A stretch of 64,000 nt of DNA from the NCBI RefSeq assembly GCF_003569745.1, contig NZ_AP018498.1, positions 372,001 through 436,000 on the forward strand. Reading direction: 5' to 3'. Shown here piece after piece: positions 49,834 through 57,501 of this stretch; position 1 is the stretch's first letter; every line of letters starts with the position of its first letter. A program made the translations under genes and the position numbers. The notes beneath the pieces were generated by a model, which searched no databases, was not told the DNA's origin, and was given only the letters and a program-made list of their open reading frames with translations. This DNA is from Altererythrobacter sp. B11. GTDB taxonomy: Bacteria; Pseudomonadota; Alphaproteobacteria; Sphingomonadales; Sphingomonadaceae.

Positions 49834-49848
49834 CTAATTTCGTGTTAA
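49834..49848 (-). promoter_or_regulatory. CtrA-like binding site
   Basis: On the minus strand the sequence TTAACACGAAATTAG matches the CtrA consensus TTAA-N7-TTAA at seven of eight fixed positions. It lies 98 bp upstream of the tandem PilZ gene and 18 bp beyond the end of the preceding PilZ gene. CtrA commonly controls motility and c-di-GMP genes in alphaproteobacteria; binding here is inferred. Confidence 0.4.
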
Positions 49849-49866
49849 AACCCACAGTTTTGTACG

Positions 49867-50289
49867 TCATCCGAAGCGGAAGCCGTGTGGCCCAAGCCTG
49901 CCGCGGGAATTGACCGGCCGGCGACCCTGCTCATTTCTGTAATGCGCAAGGCTCCCAGCCCCCTCATCCGCCAACTCCCGCAGGATCTGGCGGCGTTCGC
50001 CGCTCTGCGGCCGGGCGAGGCTGGCGCGCAGCAGGTCTTCCACCACGATCGGGCGCTCGACCGCGGCACCGAACCGGTCATGCCGGGTCCACACGACCCG
50101 GGCATGGATCGTGAAGCTGCCACAGCGCACTTCAACACGTTCACCCGGCTCCAGCGCGTGGCGGCACAGGCCCACGATGCCGTGCGTCGAAACATTGCCG
50201 ATGGTCATATCGCACCAGTCGCCGCGGCTCTTGAGCCGCGCACCCAGCCAAACAGTCTGCCGCTTCTCGCGTGACGGATACACCGACAT
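49867..50289 (-). CDS. Single PilZ domain protein
   Basis: The 140-aa protein has one PilZ domain with NVSTHG (NxSxxG, about residue 32), GERVEVRCG and ARVVWTRHDRFGAAVERPI. The N-terminal arginine motif reads SREKRQ, with RxxR instead of RxxxR spacing, so c-di-GMP binding is doubtful. The C-terminal 45 residues are basic and probably flexible (ERRQILRELADEG onwards). ATG 50289 has the GAGGGGGAG element about seven bases upstream; ATG 50295 would put it too close. It is followed after 130 bp by the tandem PilZ gene. Confidence 0.85.
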   Translation of the reverse strand: MSVYPSREKRQTVWLGARLKSRGDWCDMTIGNVSTHGIVGLCRHALEPGERVEVRCGSFTIHARVVWTRHDRFGAAVERPIVVEDLLRASLARPQSGERRQILRELADEGAGSLAHYRNEQGRRPVNSRGRLGPHGFRFG

Positions 50290-50410
50290 GCGCATCTCCC
50301 CCTCTTAGGTCGCGGGCAATTATGACCGGGGGCGGAGAACACTCCATTGCCTGGGGGATAGGGAATCCTGCCCAAGCAGAAATCCTGAGGGGGGATAAGG
50401 GGATGGACGC

Positions 50411-50495
50411 TGGTGCGGGCGGCGGGACTCGAACCCGCACGAGCAAAGCTCAGGGGATTTTAAGTCCCCGGCGTCTACCATTCCGCCACGCCCGC
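50411..50495 (-). tRNA. tRNA-Leu (anticodon UAA), CCA encoded
   Basis: The 85-nt gene folds into a cloverleaf with acceptor stem GCGGGCG/CGCCCGC, anticodon stem GGGGA/TCCCC around loop CTTAAAA (anticodon TAA), a long variable arm typical of tRNA-Leu and a T-arm GCGGGTTCGAGTCCCGC. The 3' CCA is encoded. It reads UUA codons, which are rare in this GC-rich sequence. No integrase or att duplication was seen beside it. Confidence 0.96.
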
Positions 50496-50562
50496 CAGTG
50501 CCGCCCTGCTAGCGCGAGGCAGCACGGCTGACCAGTAAGAGCGGCAGACGAAAGAAAGGATT

Positions 50563-50602
50563 GGGGGCCACACGGCAGGCAATCCCCACCTTAGTGGCCC
50601 CC
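50563..50602 (-). terminator. Inverted repeat after the TorF porin gene
   Basis: GTGGCCCCC / GGGGGCCAC form a perfect 9-bp stem with a 22-nt loop starting eight bases after the porin stop on the minus strand. A short T-rich tract follows weakly. It is the likely transcript end for the porin. Confidence 0.5.
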
Positions 50603-50610
50603 GTTAAACA

Positions 50611-51420
50611 TCAGAACCCGGCGCTGAGCGAGAACACCACCTGCGCATCGGCGATGCTCGAGCCGTCCTTGGTGGAAGAGAAGTTCGGCAGCAGATAGGC
50701 CGATTCCGCGCGCGAGATGCTCGTGTCCACATAGCTGACGCCCAGCGTCAACGGCCCGACCGCCACATCGGCGCCCAGCGACCAGTCAAAGTAGTCGCCC
50801 GTGGGCGCGACGCTGGTGCCATTGGGGCCGAGCCCCGGATTGCCGTCGGAATAGCCGAGGTGCGCCTTCAGCGTCAGCGGCGTGTTCGGCAGGCCGGCGC
50901 TGGCGTCGGTCCACAGATAGAGGTTGTCCTCTTTCTGCCCGTTGCTCTGCGGCGTGTTGGAGACATTGGCGAGCGCCTCCTGCTTTGGCGCATAGGCCAC
51001 GCCAACCAGCATGTTGGCCGGGCCGAACTGCCCCGACAGCTTGGCGAAGAGCTCCGCGAAGTCGGTCGTGTCCGCGCCGCCCGGATACATGAACCAGGTC
51101 AGGCCCACATCCGCAGTCACGCCGTCCGCGACCTCAACGGCATAGCCGCCGAAGATATCGAGTTCCATGTTGGAGCCGCCGAACGTGCCCCAGCCGGAGA
51201 GGTTGGAAGCCCAGGTGCCGACATACAGTCCGCTGTCGTGGCCCACGGTGATGCCGCCCTGGATCGCCGCTTCCTTGTCGGTCTGGGAGACACCGCGGAA
51301 GCGATAATCGCTGACAAGGGCCACGGAACCGGAAACGGAAAGAGACTCCGCGGCATCCTGTGCCATGGCAGGCGATGCGGCGAGAAGGCCAGCAAGGCCT
51401 GCGAGATAACGGATTTTCAT
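50611..51420 (-). CDS. TorF family putative outer-membrane porin
   Basis: The 269-aa protein has a signal peptide (MKIRYLAGLAGLLAASPAMA, cut before QD) and a beta-barrel with the TorF family opening SVSGSVALVSDYRFRGVSQT, followed by AIQGGITVGHDSGLYVGTWA and the NMELDIFGGYAVEVADG segment. It ends QVVFSLSAGF, with the terminal Phe expected for barrel assembly. The family is abundant in Sphingomonadales; its transported substrate is not known. Its ribosome-binding site sits in the loop of a 7-bp hairpin. Confidence 0.93.
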   Translation of the reverse strand: MKIRYLAGLAGLLAASPAMAQDAAESLSVSGSVALVSDYRFRGVSQTDKEAAIQGGITVGHDSGLYVGTWASNLSGWGTFGGSNMELDIFGGYAVEVADGVTADVGLTWFMYPGGADTTDFAELFAKLSGQFGPANMLVGVAYAPKQEALANVSNTPQSNGQKEDNLYLWTDASAGLPNTPLTLKAHLGYSDGNPGLGPNGTSVAPTGDYFDWSLGADVAVGPLTLGVSYVDTSISRAESAYLLPNFSSTKDGSSIADAQVVFSLSAGF

Positions 51421-51423
51421 AGT

Positions 51424-51455
51424 GGAACGCCCTCACTTATGTGGTTTCGCGTTCC
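51424..51455 (-). promoter_or_regulatory. Hairpin enclosing the TorF porin ribosome-binding site
   Basis: GGAACGC and GCGTTCC are perfect 7-bp arms; the loop on the transcript carries GTGAGGG, the Shine-Dalgarno region nine bases before the porin ATG. It could modulate translation, for example with temperature or an sRNA. No homologue is known to me. Confidence 0.4.
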
Positions 51456-51520
51456 ATCCTGCGGTCGCCACCCCGCAGCCGCTCCATGGCAGCTCCGTAT
51501 CGCAACGACAGCAGGGAAAT

Positions 51521-51542
51521 AGCCCGGCGATTTTTCCGGGCT
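51521..51542. other. 7-bp hairpin between torF-type gene and ihfB
   Basis: AGCCCGG / CCGGGCT with an 8-nt AT-rich loop lies 111 bp downstream of the ihfB stop on the minus strand. It may end ihfB transcription, or lie in the porin's upstream region; only a weak T-rich tract follows. Confidence 0.3.
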
Positions 51543-51652
51543 GCTTCTGGATTGTTACGAAGTATTTCTGAGCTGTTCGGAAGGGCGTCGTGTGGCGGGC
51601 GGGCCACAGTGCGCCTCGCTGCCGAGTTTTTCCTCCCGCTCCGCGGCAGGCG

Positions 51653-51940
51653 TTACTCCGCCGCGGCGTTCAGCCGTTCGCGGATTTCCTTGCCCGGCTT
51701 GAAGTAGGGCACCCGCTTGGACGGCACATCCACCGCTTCGCCCGTGCGCGGGTTGCGGCCGGTGCGGCCGTCGCGCTCGCGCGTGGAGAAAGTGCCGAAA
51801 CCGCGCAGTTCCACCCGCCCGCCATCGGCGAGGCGTGCGGCGATCTCGTCGAAGAAGATATCGACGACCTGTTCGATTTCTTCGGGGCGCAGCTCGGGAT
51901 TATCCGTGGCGAGCGCTTGCAGGAGTTCGGACCTGATCAT
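51653..51940 (-). CDS. ihfB: Integration host factor, beta subunit
   Basis: The 95-aa DNA-bending protein begins MIRSELLQALATDNPELRPE and contains the HU/IHF beta-arm with the conserved RNPRTGE segment (about residue 62) carrying the intercalating proline, then VPYFKPGKEIRERLN. The GRVELRGFGTFSTRERDGR block is typical of IHF-beta rather than HU. It pairs with IHF-alpha (not in the window) to bend DNA at promoters and in replication. ATG 51940 has AAGGG about six bases upstream; ATG 51946 adds two residues. Confidence 0.94.
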   Translation of the reverse strand: MIRSELLQALATDNPELRPEEIEQVVDIFFDEIAARLADGGRVELRGFGTFSTRERDGRTGRNPRTGEAVDVPSKRVPYFKPGKEIRERLNAAAE

Positions 51941-52069
51941 CGTCATCCCTTTACGCGGCCAGCCGAACACGGCTGCATGGGGCATAGCCCAGCAGATCCG
52001 CTTGGCGGCGACGATGCGACCCGTCAGCCGCTATCTGGCAGAGAGAGGCCGTAAGTGCAATCGGAAGGC

Positions 52070-52107
52070 GGAAAATTCTAAAATATGTGAAGTCCGCAGG
52101 CTTCACA
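52070..52107 (-). terminator. Rho-independent terminator of the GntR regulator gene
   Basis: On the minus strand TGTGAAG pairs with CTTCACA around an 8-nt loop and is followed by TATTTTAGAATTTT. The stem overlaps the stop codon of the regulator, giving a compact terminator. Confidence 0.75.
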
Positions 52108-52441
52108 CTTCGTCGAGCAGATCGGCAAGGTCGATCCCCAGCCGTTCCATCCGCGCGCGGATCTGCGGCCACTCTTCCGCCAGGAAGGCGGCGCGCTCCG
52201 CCATGCGGAGCTGCCGCGCCGCGCCTTCGCGCACGAACATCCCCACACCGCGCTGCACACGGATCAGCCCGTCGGCCTGAAATTGCTGATAGGCCTTGGC
52301 CACCGTCAGCGGATTGGCCCCCTGTTCCGCAGCAAAGGCGCGCACCGAAGGCAGCATGTCCCCTTCCGCATAGCGGCCTTCGATGATCGCCGCGGCGATC
52401 ATTTCGCGCAGGCGCATATAGACGGGGCGATTGTCGGACAT
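52103..52441 (-). CDS. GntR family regulator, YtrA subfamily
   Basis: The 112-aa protein has an N-terminal GntR winged helix (residues 5-75; RPVYMRLREMIAAAIIEGRY, AFAAEQGANPLTVAKAYQQF, DGLIRVQRGVGMFV) and a short C-terminal helical tail (about 80-112), the size of YtrA-type regulators. These often control adjacent ABC transporters in response to cell-wall stress. Here no ABC genes are adjacent; the divergent neighbour is a POT peptide transporter, so it may control that operon and its own gene. ATG 52441 is chosen for the family start. Confidence 0.88.
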   Translation of the reverse strand: MSDNRPVYMRLREMIAAAIIEGRYAEGDMLPSVRAFAAEQGANPLTVAKAYQQFQADGLIRVQRGVGMFVREGAARQLRMAERAAFLAEEWPQIRARMERLGIDLADLLDEV

Positions 52442-52539
52442 CCGGGTGATGCAGTGCCATAATACAGCGCGGCAGGTCAAGCGCCCGCCCGCAGCCATGC
52501 GATGGTCACAGATGCAACAAATTGCTTCACAAGACCGAT

Positions 52540-52567
52540 TTGACGGCTAGGTTCACCCGCCTAAACC
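52540..52567 (+). promoter_or_regulatory. Candidate sigma-70 promoter for the POT transporter operon
   Basis: TTGACG (52540-52545) and TAAACC (52562-52567) are separated by 16 bp, 40 bp before the transporter start. The -35 is good and the -10 is weak. This fits the divergent arrangement with the GntR regulator. Confidence 0.35.
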
Positions 52568-52606
52568 AGCATCAGCGACAATCGAAAAGACGAGAAGAGG
52601 GGCCGG

Positions 52607-54244
52607 ATGAAGGATATCGCGCTGTGGGACGAAGGCGACTGGATCGCCGCCATCGCCGCCGTCCTCCTGTTCCTCGTCCTGGCTGTCGGCGGCCTGATCG
52701 CCGCCCGCCGCAGCGAAGAGGTGGTGGGCCACCCGCGCGGGCTGTTCGTGCTGTTCTACACCGAGATGTGGGAGCGCTTTTCCTATTACGGCATGCGCGC
52801 CCTGCTCATCCTGTATCTCACCAAGCACTGGCTGTTCGCGGACGGCAAGGCGAACCTGATCTACGGCGCCTATACGAGCCTGGTTTACATCACCCCGGTG
52901 CTGGGCGGCTGGCTGGCGGATCGCTATCTCGGCCAACGCAAGGCAGTGATGTTCGGCGGCATCCTGCTGGCCCTGGGCCACGGCTTCATGGCCTTCGAAG
53001 GCAACGGCAGCGGCTTCGCCAACGATCCCACCGTCAACATCTTCTGGATGGCGCTGGCCTTCATCATCGTCGGCTCCGGCTTCCTCAAGGCGAATATCTC
53101 CGTGATCGTCGGGCAGCTGTACCGCCTCACCGATGAGCGTCGCGACAGCGCCTACACCATCTTCTACATGGGCATTAACACGGGCGCCGCGCTGGGCACC
53201 GTGCTGGTCGGCTATCTCGGCGAAACGATCGGCTGGGGCTATGGCTTCGGTCTGGCCGGGATCGGCATGGTGCTGGGCCTGGTAATCTTCGCCTTCGGCA
53301 GGCCCGCGCTGATGGGCCAGGGGGAGCCGCCGGCGCCGCTGGCCAAGGCGCACGAATACGGCCTCTATGCCGTGGGCGTGGCCGCAGTCGCCGCGATCTG
53401 GTTCCTGATCCAGTATCAGAACGTGGTCGGCACGCTGCTCGGCATCTGCGGCGCGCTGCTGCTCGGCTATGTTCTGTTCGAGGCGTTCAAGATGCCCAGG
53501 CATCCGCGCGAACGGATCTTCGCGATCATCTTCCTGGTGGCACTGCAGCCGCTGTTCTGGGGCCTGTTCGAACAGGCTGGGGGCAGCCTCAACCTCTTCA
53601 CCGATCGCTTCGTGGACCGCGGGGGCGTGCCTGCATCGCTGTTCCAGTCGATCAATGCGATCTTCATTGTGCTGCTGGGCCCGATCTTCGCCGCCCTGTG
53701 GATTTTCCTCGCCAAGCGCGGGATCGAACCCTCCACGCCGGCAAAGTTCGGCCTCGGCATCGTGCAGGTCGGGCTCGGTTTTCTGGTCTTTACCTGGGGC
53801 GCCCATGCGCTGGGCGGGGCGCTCGTGCCGGTGGTGCTCGTGTTCCTGATCTATTTCCTCCACACCTCTGGCGAGCTGTGTCTGTCGCCCGTGGGGCTTT
53901 CCGCGATGAACCGGCTGGCGCCGCGCCACATGGCCTCGCTCATCATGGGCGCGTGGTTCTTCATGACCGCCGGTGGCAATTTCGTGGCCGGCAAAATCGG
54001 CGAAGCGACCGGCGGCGAAGGCGGGGAAATGACCAAGGAAGGTGCGCTGGCGATCTACACTTCGATCGGCTGGGTCGCGCTGGGGATCGGCGTGGTCGTC
54101 GTGATCGTCTCGCCGCTGGTCAAGCGGTGGATGCATCTCGATACGCTCAAGGACGACAATGTGGGCGACGATCTGCTGGGTGAAGACGAAGCTGCGGAAC
54201 CGCAGGCCGCCGGCTTCCATCCGGCGACCAGGCCGAATAACTGA
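52607..54244 (+). CDS. POT family proton-dependent oligopeptide transporter
   Basis: The 545-aa MFS protein carries the POT signature FYTEMWERFSYYGMRALLIL (about residue 50) and the second motif FYMGINTGAALGTVLVGYLG (about 185), and has about 14 hydrophobic segments. It would import di- and tripeptides with protons across the inner membrane. The C-terminus is acidic and cytoplasmic (DDLLGEDEAAEPQAAGF). It is followed by two amidohydrolases and an FKBP with short gaps, and is divergent from a GntR regulator, suggesting a peptide-use operon. Confidence 0.94.
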   Translation: MKDIALWDEGDWIAAIAAVLLFLVLAVGGLIAARRSEEVVGHPRGLFVLFYTEMWERFSYYGMRALLILYLTKHWLFADGKANLIYGAYTSLVYITPVLGGWLADRYLGQRKAVMFGGILLALGHGFMAFEGNGSGFANDPTVNIFWMALAFIIVGSGFLKANISVIVGQLYRLTDERRDSAYTIFYMGINTGAALGTVLVGYLGETIGWGYGFGLAGIGMVLGLVIFAFGRPALMGQGEPPAPLAKAHEYGLYAVGVAAVAAIWFLIQYQNVVGTLLGICGALLLGYVLFEAFKMPRHPRERIFAIIFLVALQPLFWGLFEQAGGSLNLFTDRFVDRGGVPASLFQSINAIFIVLLGPIFAALWIFLAKRGIEPSTPAKFGLGIVQVGLGFLVFTWGAHALGGALVPVVLVFLIYFLHTSGELCLSPVGLSAMNRLAPRHMASLIMGAWFFMTAGGNFVAGKIGEATGGEGGEMTKEGALAIYTSIGWVALGIGVVVVIVSPLVKRWMHLDTLKDDNVGDDLLGEDEAAEPQAAGFHPATRPNN

Positions 54245-54267
54245 CAAAGCATAAACGGGGGCAAGAC

Positions 54268-55632
54268 ATGAGGACACGCGTCACGCTGGCGCTGGCAATG
54301 GCCGGGCTGCTGGCCGGCTGTGCCACCACCGGGGCCGGGACCAGGACGGCGGCGGCAGCACCGCCGGCCGATCCCTATCCCTCTACCTACCGCGCCTATC
54401 CCGGCGAGGCGACCGCGCTGGTGGGCGCCACCGTGTTCGACGGTGCTGGCGGCCGGATCGACAACGGCACTGTGCTCTTCGCCGATGGCAAGGTGGTGGC
54501 GGTCGGCGGGCCCGACCTCGCCATTCCCGCGCAATATCGGCGGATCGACGGCGCCGGAAAATTCGTCACCCCTGGCGTGATCGACGTCCATTCCCATCTC
54601 GGCGACTATCCGACGCCCGAGGTGGAGGCGAACTCCGACGGCAATGAAGCGACCAGCCCCGCGACGCCCGAGGTGTGGGCCGAGCATTCCGTATGGCCGC
54701 AGGATCCCGGCTTCACCCGCGCGCTGGCCAACGGGGGCGTCACCGCCCTCCAGATTCTCCCCGGATCGGCCAATCTGATGGGCGGCCGTTCGGTGACGCT
54801 CAAGAACGTGCCCAGCCGCACGGTGCAGGGAATGAAGTTCCCCGGCGCGCCCTACAGCCTGAAGATGGCCTGCGGAGAAAATCCCAAGCGCGTCTATGGC
54901 GAGAAGGGGCAGATGCCCTCCACGCGCATGGGCAATTTCGCCGTCAATCGGCAGACTTGGCTGGATGCGAAGGAATATGCGGCAGGAGACCGCCAGAAGC
55001 GCGATCTCGCCAAGGAGACGCTGGCCGGCGTGCTGGACGGGCGCATCCTGGTGCAGAACCACTGCTATCGCGCCGACGAGATGGCGCTGGTGATCGATAT
55101 GGCCAAGGAAATGGGCTATAAGGTCACCGCCTTCCACCACGCGGTCGAAAGCTACAAGATCGCCGATCTCCTGCGCGAGAACGACATCTGCTCCGCCGTA
55201 TGGGCCGACTGGTATGGCTTCAAGATGGAAGCCTATGACGCGATCCCCGAAAATGCGGCGCTGCTGGCCCAGTCCGGCGCCTGCGTGATCATCCATTCGG
55301 ACGACGCCAACGGCATCCAGCGGCTCAACCAGGAAGCCGCCAAGGCGCAGGCGGACGGCAGGCGGATGGGGATCGACATTCCCGATGCACAGGTGGTCGG
55401 GTGGTTCACGCTGAACGCGGCCAAGGCCATGGGGATCGACAAGGTCACCGGCAGCCTCGAAGGCGGCAAGATGGCCGATCTGGTGCTGTGGAACGGCAAC
55501 CCCCTGTCCGTCTATTCCCGGCCCGAGAAGGTGTGGATCGACGGTGCGCTGATGTATGACGCGCTGGACCGTGAACGGCGGCCGGTGAGCGATTTCGAGC
55601 TTGGCCAGCCCGGCGAAGGAGACGTGAAATGA
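54268..55632 (+). CDS. Amidohydrolase, lipoprotein, metal site intact
   Basis: The 454-aa exported amidohydrolase starts with a lipoprotein signal, lipobox LAGC (Cys18). Likely metal ligands are present: His108 and His110 in VIDVHSHLGDYP, His in RILVQNHCYRADE (about 264) and TAFHHAVESYK (about 290), and Asp in VIIHSDDANG (about 345). C-terminal LEGGKMADLVLWNGNPLSVYS is the usual composite beta-sandwich return. It resembles imidazolonepropionase-like hydrolases; the substrate may be a peptide or a cyclic amide. It is 24 bp after the POT gene and overlaps the next gene (ATGA). Confidence 0.9.
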   Translation: MRTRVTLALAMAGLLAGCATTGAGTRTAAAAPPADPYPSTYRAYPGEATALVGATVFDGAGGRIDNGTVLFADGKVVAVGGPDLAIPAQYRRIDGAGKFVTPGVIDVHSHLGDYPTPEVEANSDGNEATSPATPEVWAEHSVWPQDPGFTRALANGGVTALQILPGSANLMGGRSVTLKNVPSRTVQGMKFPGAPYSLKMACGENPKRVYGEKGQMPSTRMGNFAVNRQTWLDAKEYAAGDRQKRDLAKETLAGVLDGRILVQNHCYRADEMALVIDMAKEMGYKVTAFHHAVESYKIADLLRENDICSAVWADWYGFKMEAYDAIPENAALLAQSGACVIIHSDDANGIQRLNQEAAKAQADGRRMGIDIPDAQVVGWFTLNAAKAMGIDKVTGSLEGGKMADLVLWNGNPLSVYSRPEKVWIDGALMYDALDRERRPVSDFELGQPGEGDVK

Positions 55633-56966
55633 TCGCTCGCCTTCTCCTTGGCGCGGCGCTGGCCGCCTCCGCCGTTCCTGCCGCTGCGCAGGACTTCGTG
55701 GTCAACAACGCACGGCTGGTGCTCGGCGACGGCAGCGACCCGATCGAGGGCGGCCATGTGGTCGTGCGCGGCGGGAAAGTCGTGGAGGCCGGCGCGGGCA
55801 GCGCCTCCTCCGCCACCGGCCTGCCGGTGATCGACGCACAGGGCAAATGGGTCACGCCCGGCCTGTTCGCGGCGATGACCGACCTCGGCCTGTGGGACGT
55901 CGAGGCGGTGGACGAGAGCAACGACACCCGCCCGCGCGGCTCACCTTTCGGCGCCGCGCTGGATGTCGCCCCGGCGATCAACGCCGCCTCCGAACCGATC
56001 GAGATTACCCGCGCGGCCGGCATTACGCGGGCCACCGTCACCGCCTATCCCGGCAGCACGATCTTCGCCGGGCAGGGGGCGGTGATCGATCTCGGCGCCG
56101 ATCCGCAGGCGGTGGAGAAGGCGCGGGCCTTCCAGTTCGTGGTGCTGGGGGAGCAGGGCGCACGGATCGCCGGCCGCAGCCGGATCGCGGCGCACGCCGC
56201 GCTGCGCAACGCGCTGCGCGAGGCGAGCGACCTTTCCACCCGGCAGGATCTGTCGGCGGCGCAGGACCCCCGGCTTGCCGGCAGCAGCGCGGAACGGCCT
56301 AGCGATACGCTGCTCACCCGCTTCGATGCCGCCGCGCTGGTGCCGGTGGTGACGGGGCGGCAGCCGCTCTATGTGGGTGTGGACCGGGCGGCGGATATCC
56401 GTTCGGTGCTGGCGCTGCGGCAGGAATTCCCCAAGCTGGACCTCGTGCTGGTCGGCGCGGCCGAGGGATGGCTGGTGGCGGACGAAATCGCCGCCGCGCG
56501 CGTTCCGGTGCTGGCGCAGGCCCTGCTCGATCTCCCCGCCGCCTTCGAAACGCTGGCCTCAACCCAGTCCAACATCGGGCGGATGCAGGATGCGGGCGTG
56601 AAGGTGGCCATCGGCGGCTTCTGGAGCACCTCCACCTATGCCAGGTGGGAGACGCAGTTCGCCGGCAACCTCGTGGCGCTCAACAAGCTGCCCGGCGCGG
56701 CGGGGCTGAGCTGGGGCGAAGCCTTCGCCGCGATCAGCTCGGTCCCCGCAGAGATCAGCGGCATGGGCGGCAAGGCGGGCGTGCTGAAGCCCGGCGCCCA
56801 TGGCGATGTGGTGATCTGGGACGGCGACCCGCTGGAGCTGAGTTCCGCGCCGCTGCGGATCTTCGTCGACGGGGTGGAGCAGCCGCTCGACAACCATCAG
56901 ACACGGCTGCGCGAGCGCTATCGCACGCCCGCCCCGGGCGACCTGCCCAAGGCCTACGACTGGTGA
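55629..56966 (+). CDS. Amidohydrolase-like protein lacking metal ligands (probable pseudoenzyme)
   Basis: The 445-aa exported protein (signal MIARLLLGAALAASAVPAAA) keeps the amidohydrolase fold: the N-terminal strand region FVVNNARLVLGDGSDPIEGG and C-terminal GVLKPGAHGDVVIWDGDPLE. Where active relatives have VDxHxH after the TPG turn, it reads VTPGLFAAMTDLGLWD, so both histidines are missing. The later expected His and Asp sites read VGVDRAADI and VAIGGFWSTST. It is therefore probably inactive and may form a complex with the intact paralogue encoded immediately upstream. Translation is coupled to both neighbours. Confidence 0.87.
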   Translation: MIARLLLGAALAASAVPAAAQDFVVNNARLVLGDGSDPIEGGHVVVRGGKVVEAGAGSASSATGLPVIDAQGKWVTPGLFAAMTDLGLWDVEAVDESNDTRPRGSPFGAALDVAPAINAASEPIEITRAAGITRATVTAYPGSTIFAGQGAVIDLGADPQAVEKARAFQFVVLGEQGARIAGRSRIAAHAALRNALREASDLSTRQDLSAAQDPRLAGSSAERPSDTLLTRFDAAALVPVVTGRQPLYVGVDRAADIRSVLALRQEFPKLDLVLVGAAEGWLVADEIAAARVPVLAQALLDLPAAFETLASTQSNIGRMQDAGVKVAIGGFWSTSTYARWETQFAGNLVALNKLPGAAGLSWGEAFAAISSVPAEISGMGGKAGVLKPGAHGDVVIWDGDPLELSSAPLRIFVDGVEQPLDNHQTRLRERYRTPAPGDLPKAYDW

Positions 56967-56971
56967 AGCAG

Positions 56972-57463
56972 ATGAAGCATAGCCTCCTCGCCCTCGCGCT
57001 CGTCGCTGCGGCCGCCCCTGTGGCGGCGCAGCAGGGCGAAGGGGTCGATCATTCGCAGGACCTCGCCTGGCAGAACCAGCAGACGCTGGCCCTCGCCCGG
57101 CGCGCGGCGGAGGGGTGGTATGCCCTGCCGGGCGGGCTGCTGTGGCGGCGCGTGGCGGGCGACGGCAGCGGCCCTGCTCCCACCGTGGATGACACGGTGA
57201 CGGTGAATTACGAAGGCACGCTGGTGGACGGCACGAAGTTCGACAGCTCGTGGGATCGCGGCGAGCCGGCCACCTTCCCGCTGCGCGGGCTGGTGCCGGC
57301 CTGGCAACTCGCCATCCCGCAGATGGGCGTGGGCGACACGATCGAGATCGCCGCCCCGGCCTCGCTCGCCTACGGCCCGCGCGGCCGCGGCCCGATCCCG
57401 GGCGGCGCCACGCTGCTGTTCAGGATCGAACTGCTGGGGATCGAGGGCGTGGAGACCCCCTGA
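56972..57463 (+). CDS. Secreted FKBP-type peptidyl-prolyl isomerase
   Basis: The 163-aa protein has a signal peptide (MKHSLLALALVAAAAPVAAQ) and a C-terminal FKBP domain (about residues 65-160): VDDTVTVNYEGTLVDGTKFD, the PATFPLRGLVPAWQLAIPQM block and LAYGPRGRGPIPGGATLLFR. It probably assists folding of the exported products of this operon in the periplasm. ATG 56972 is preceded by GGTGAAG; the GTG at 56963 overlapping the upstream stop would add three residues. It is convergent with dxs, with a hairpin between. Confidence 0.92.
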   Translation: MKHSLLALALVAAAAPVAAQQGEGVDHSQDLAWQNQQTLALARRAAEGWYALPGGLLWRRVAGDGSGPAPTVDDTVTVNYEGTLVDGTKFDSSWDRGEPATFPLRGLVPAWQLAIPQMGVGDTIEIAAPASLAYGPRGRGPIPGGATLLFRIELLGIEGVETP

Positions 57464-57473
57464 GACAAACCGA

Positions 57474-57501
57474 AAGCGCGTGGCCGATCAGGCCCGCGCT
57501 T
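57474..57501. terminator. Bidirectional hairpin between FKBP and dxs genes
   Basis: AAGCGCG (57474-57480) and CGCGCTT (57495-57501) enclose GGCC/GGCC with a GATCA loop; one T is bulged. The dxs stop codon lies within the loop. Convergent placement supports a shared terminator; no long U-run. Confidence 0.5.

Noticed and set aside
50411-50495. tRNA-Leu as an integration site for a mobile element
   Set aside because: No integrase, no duplicated tRNA 3' end and ordinary genes on both sides.
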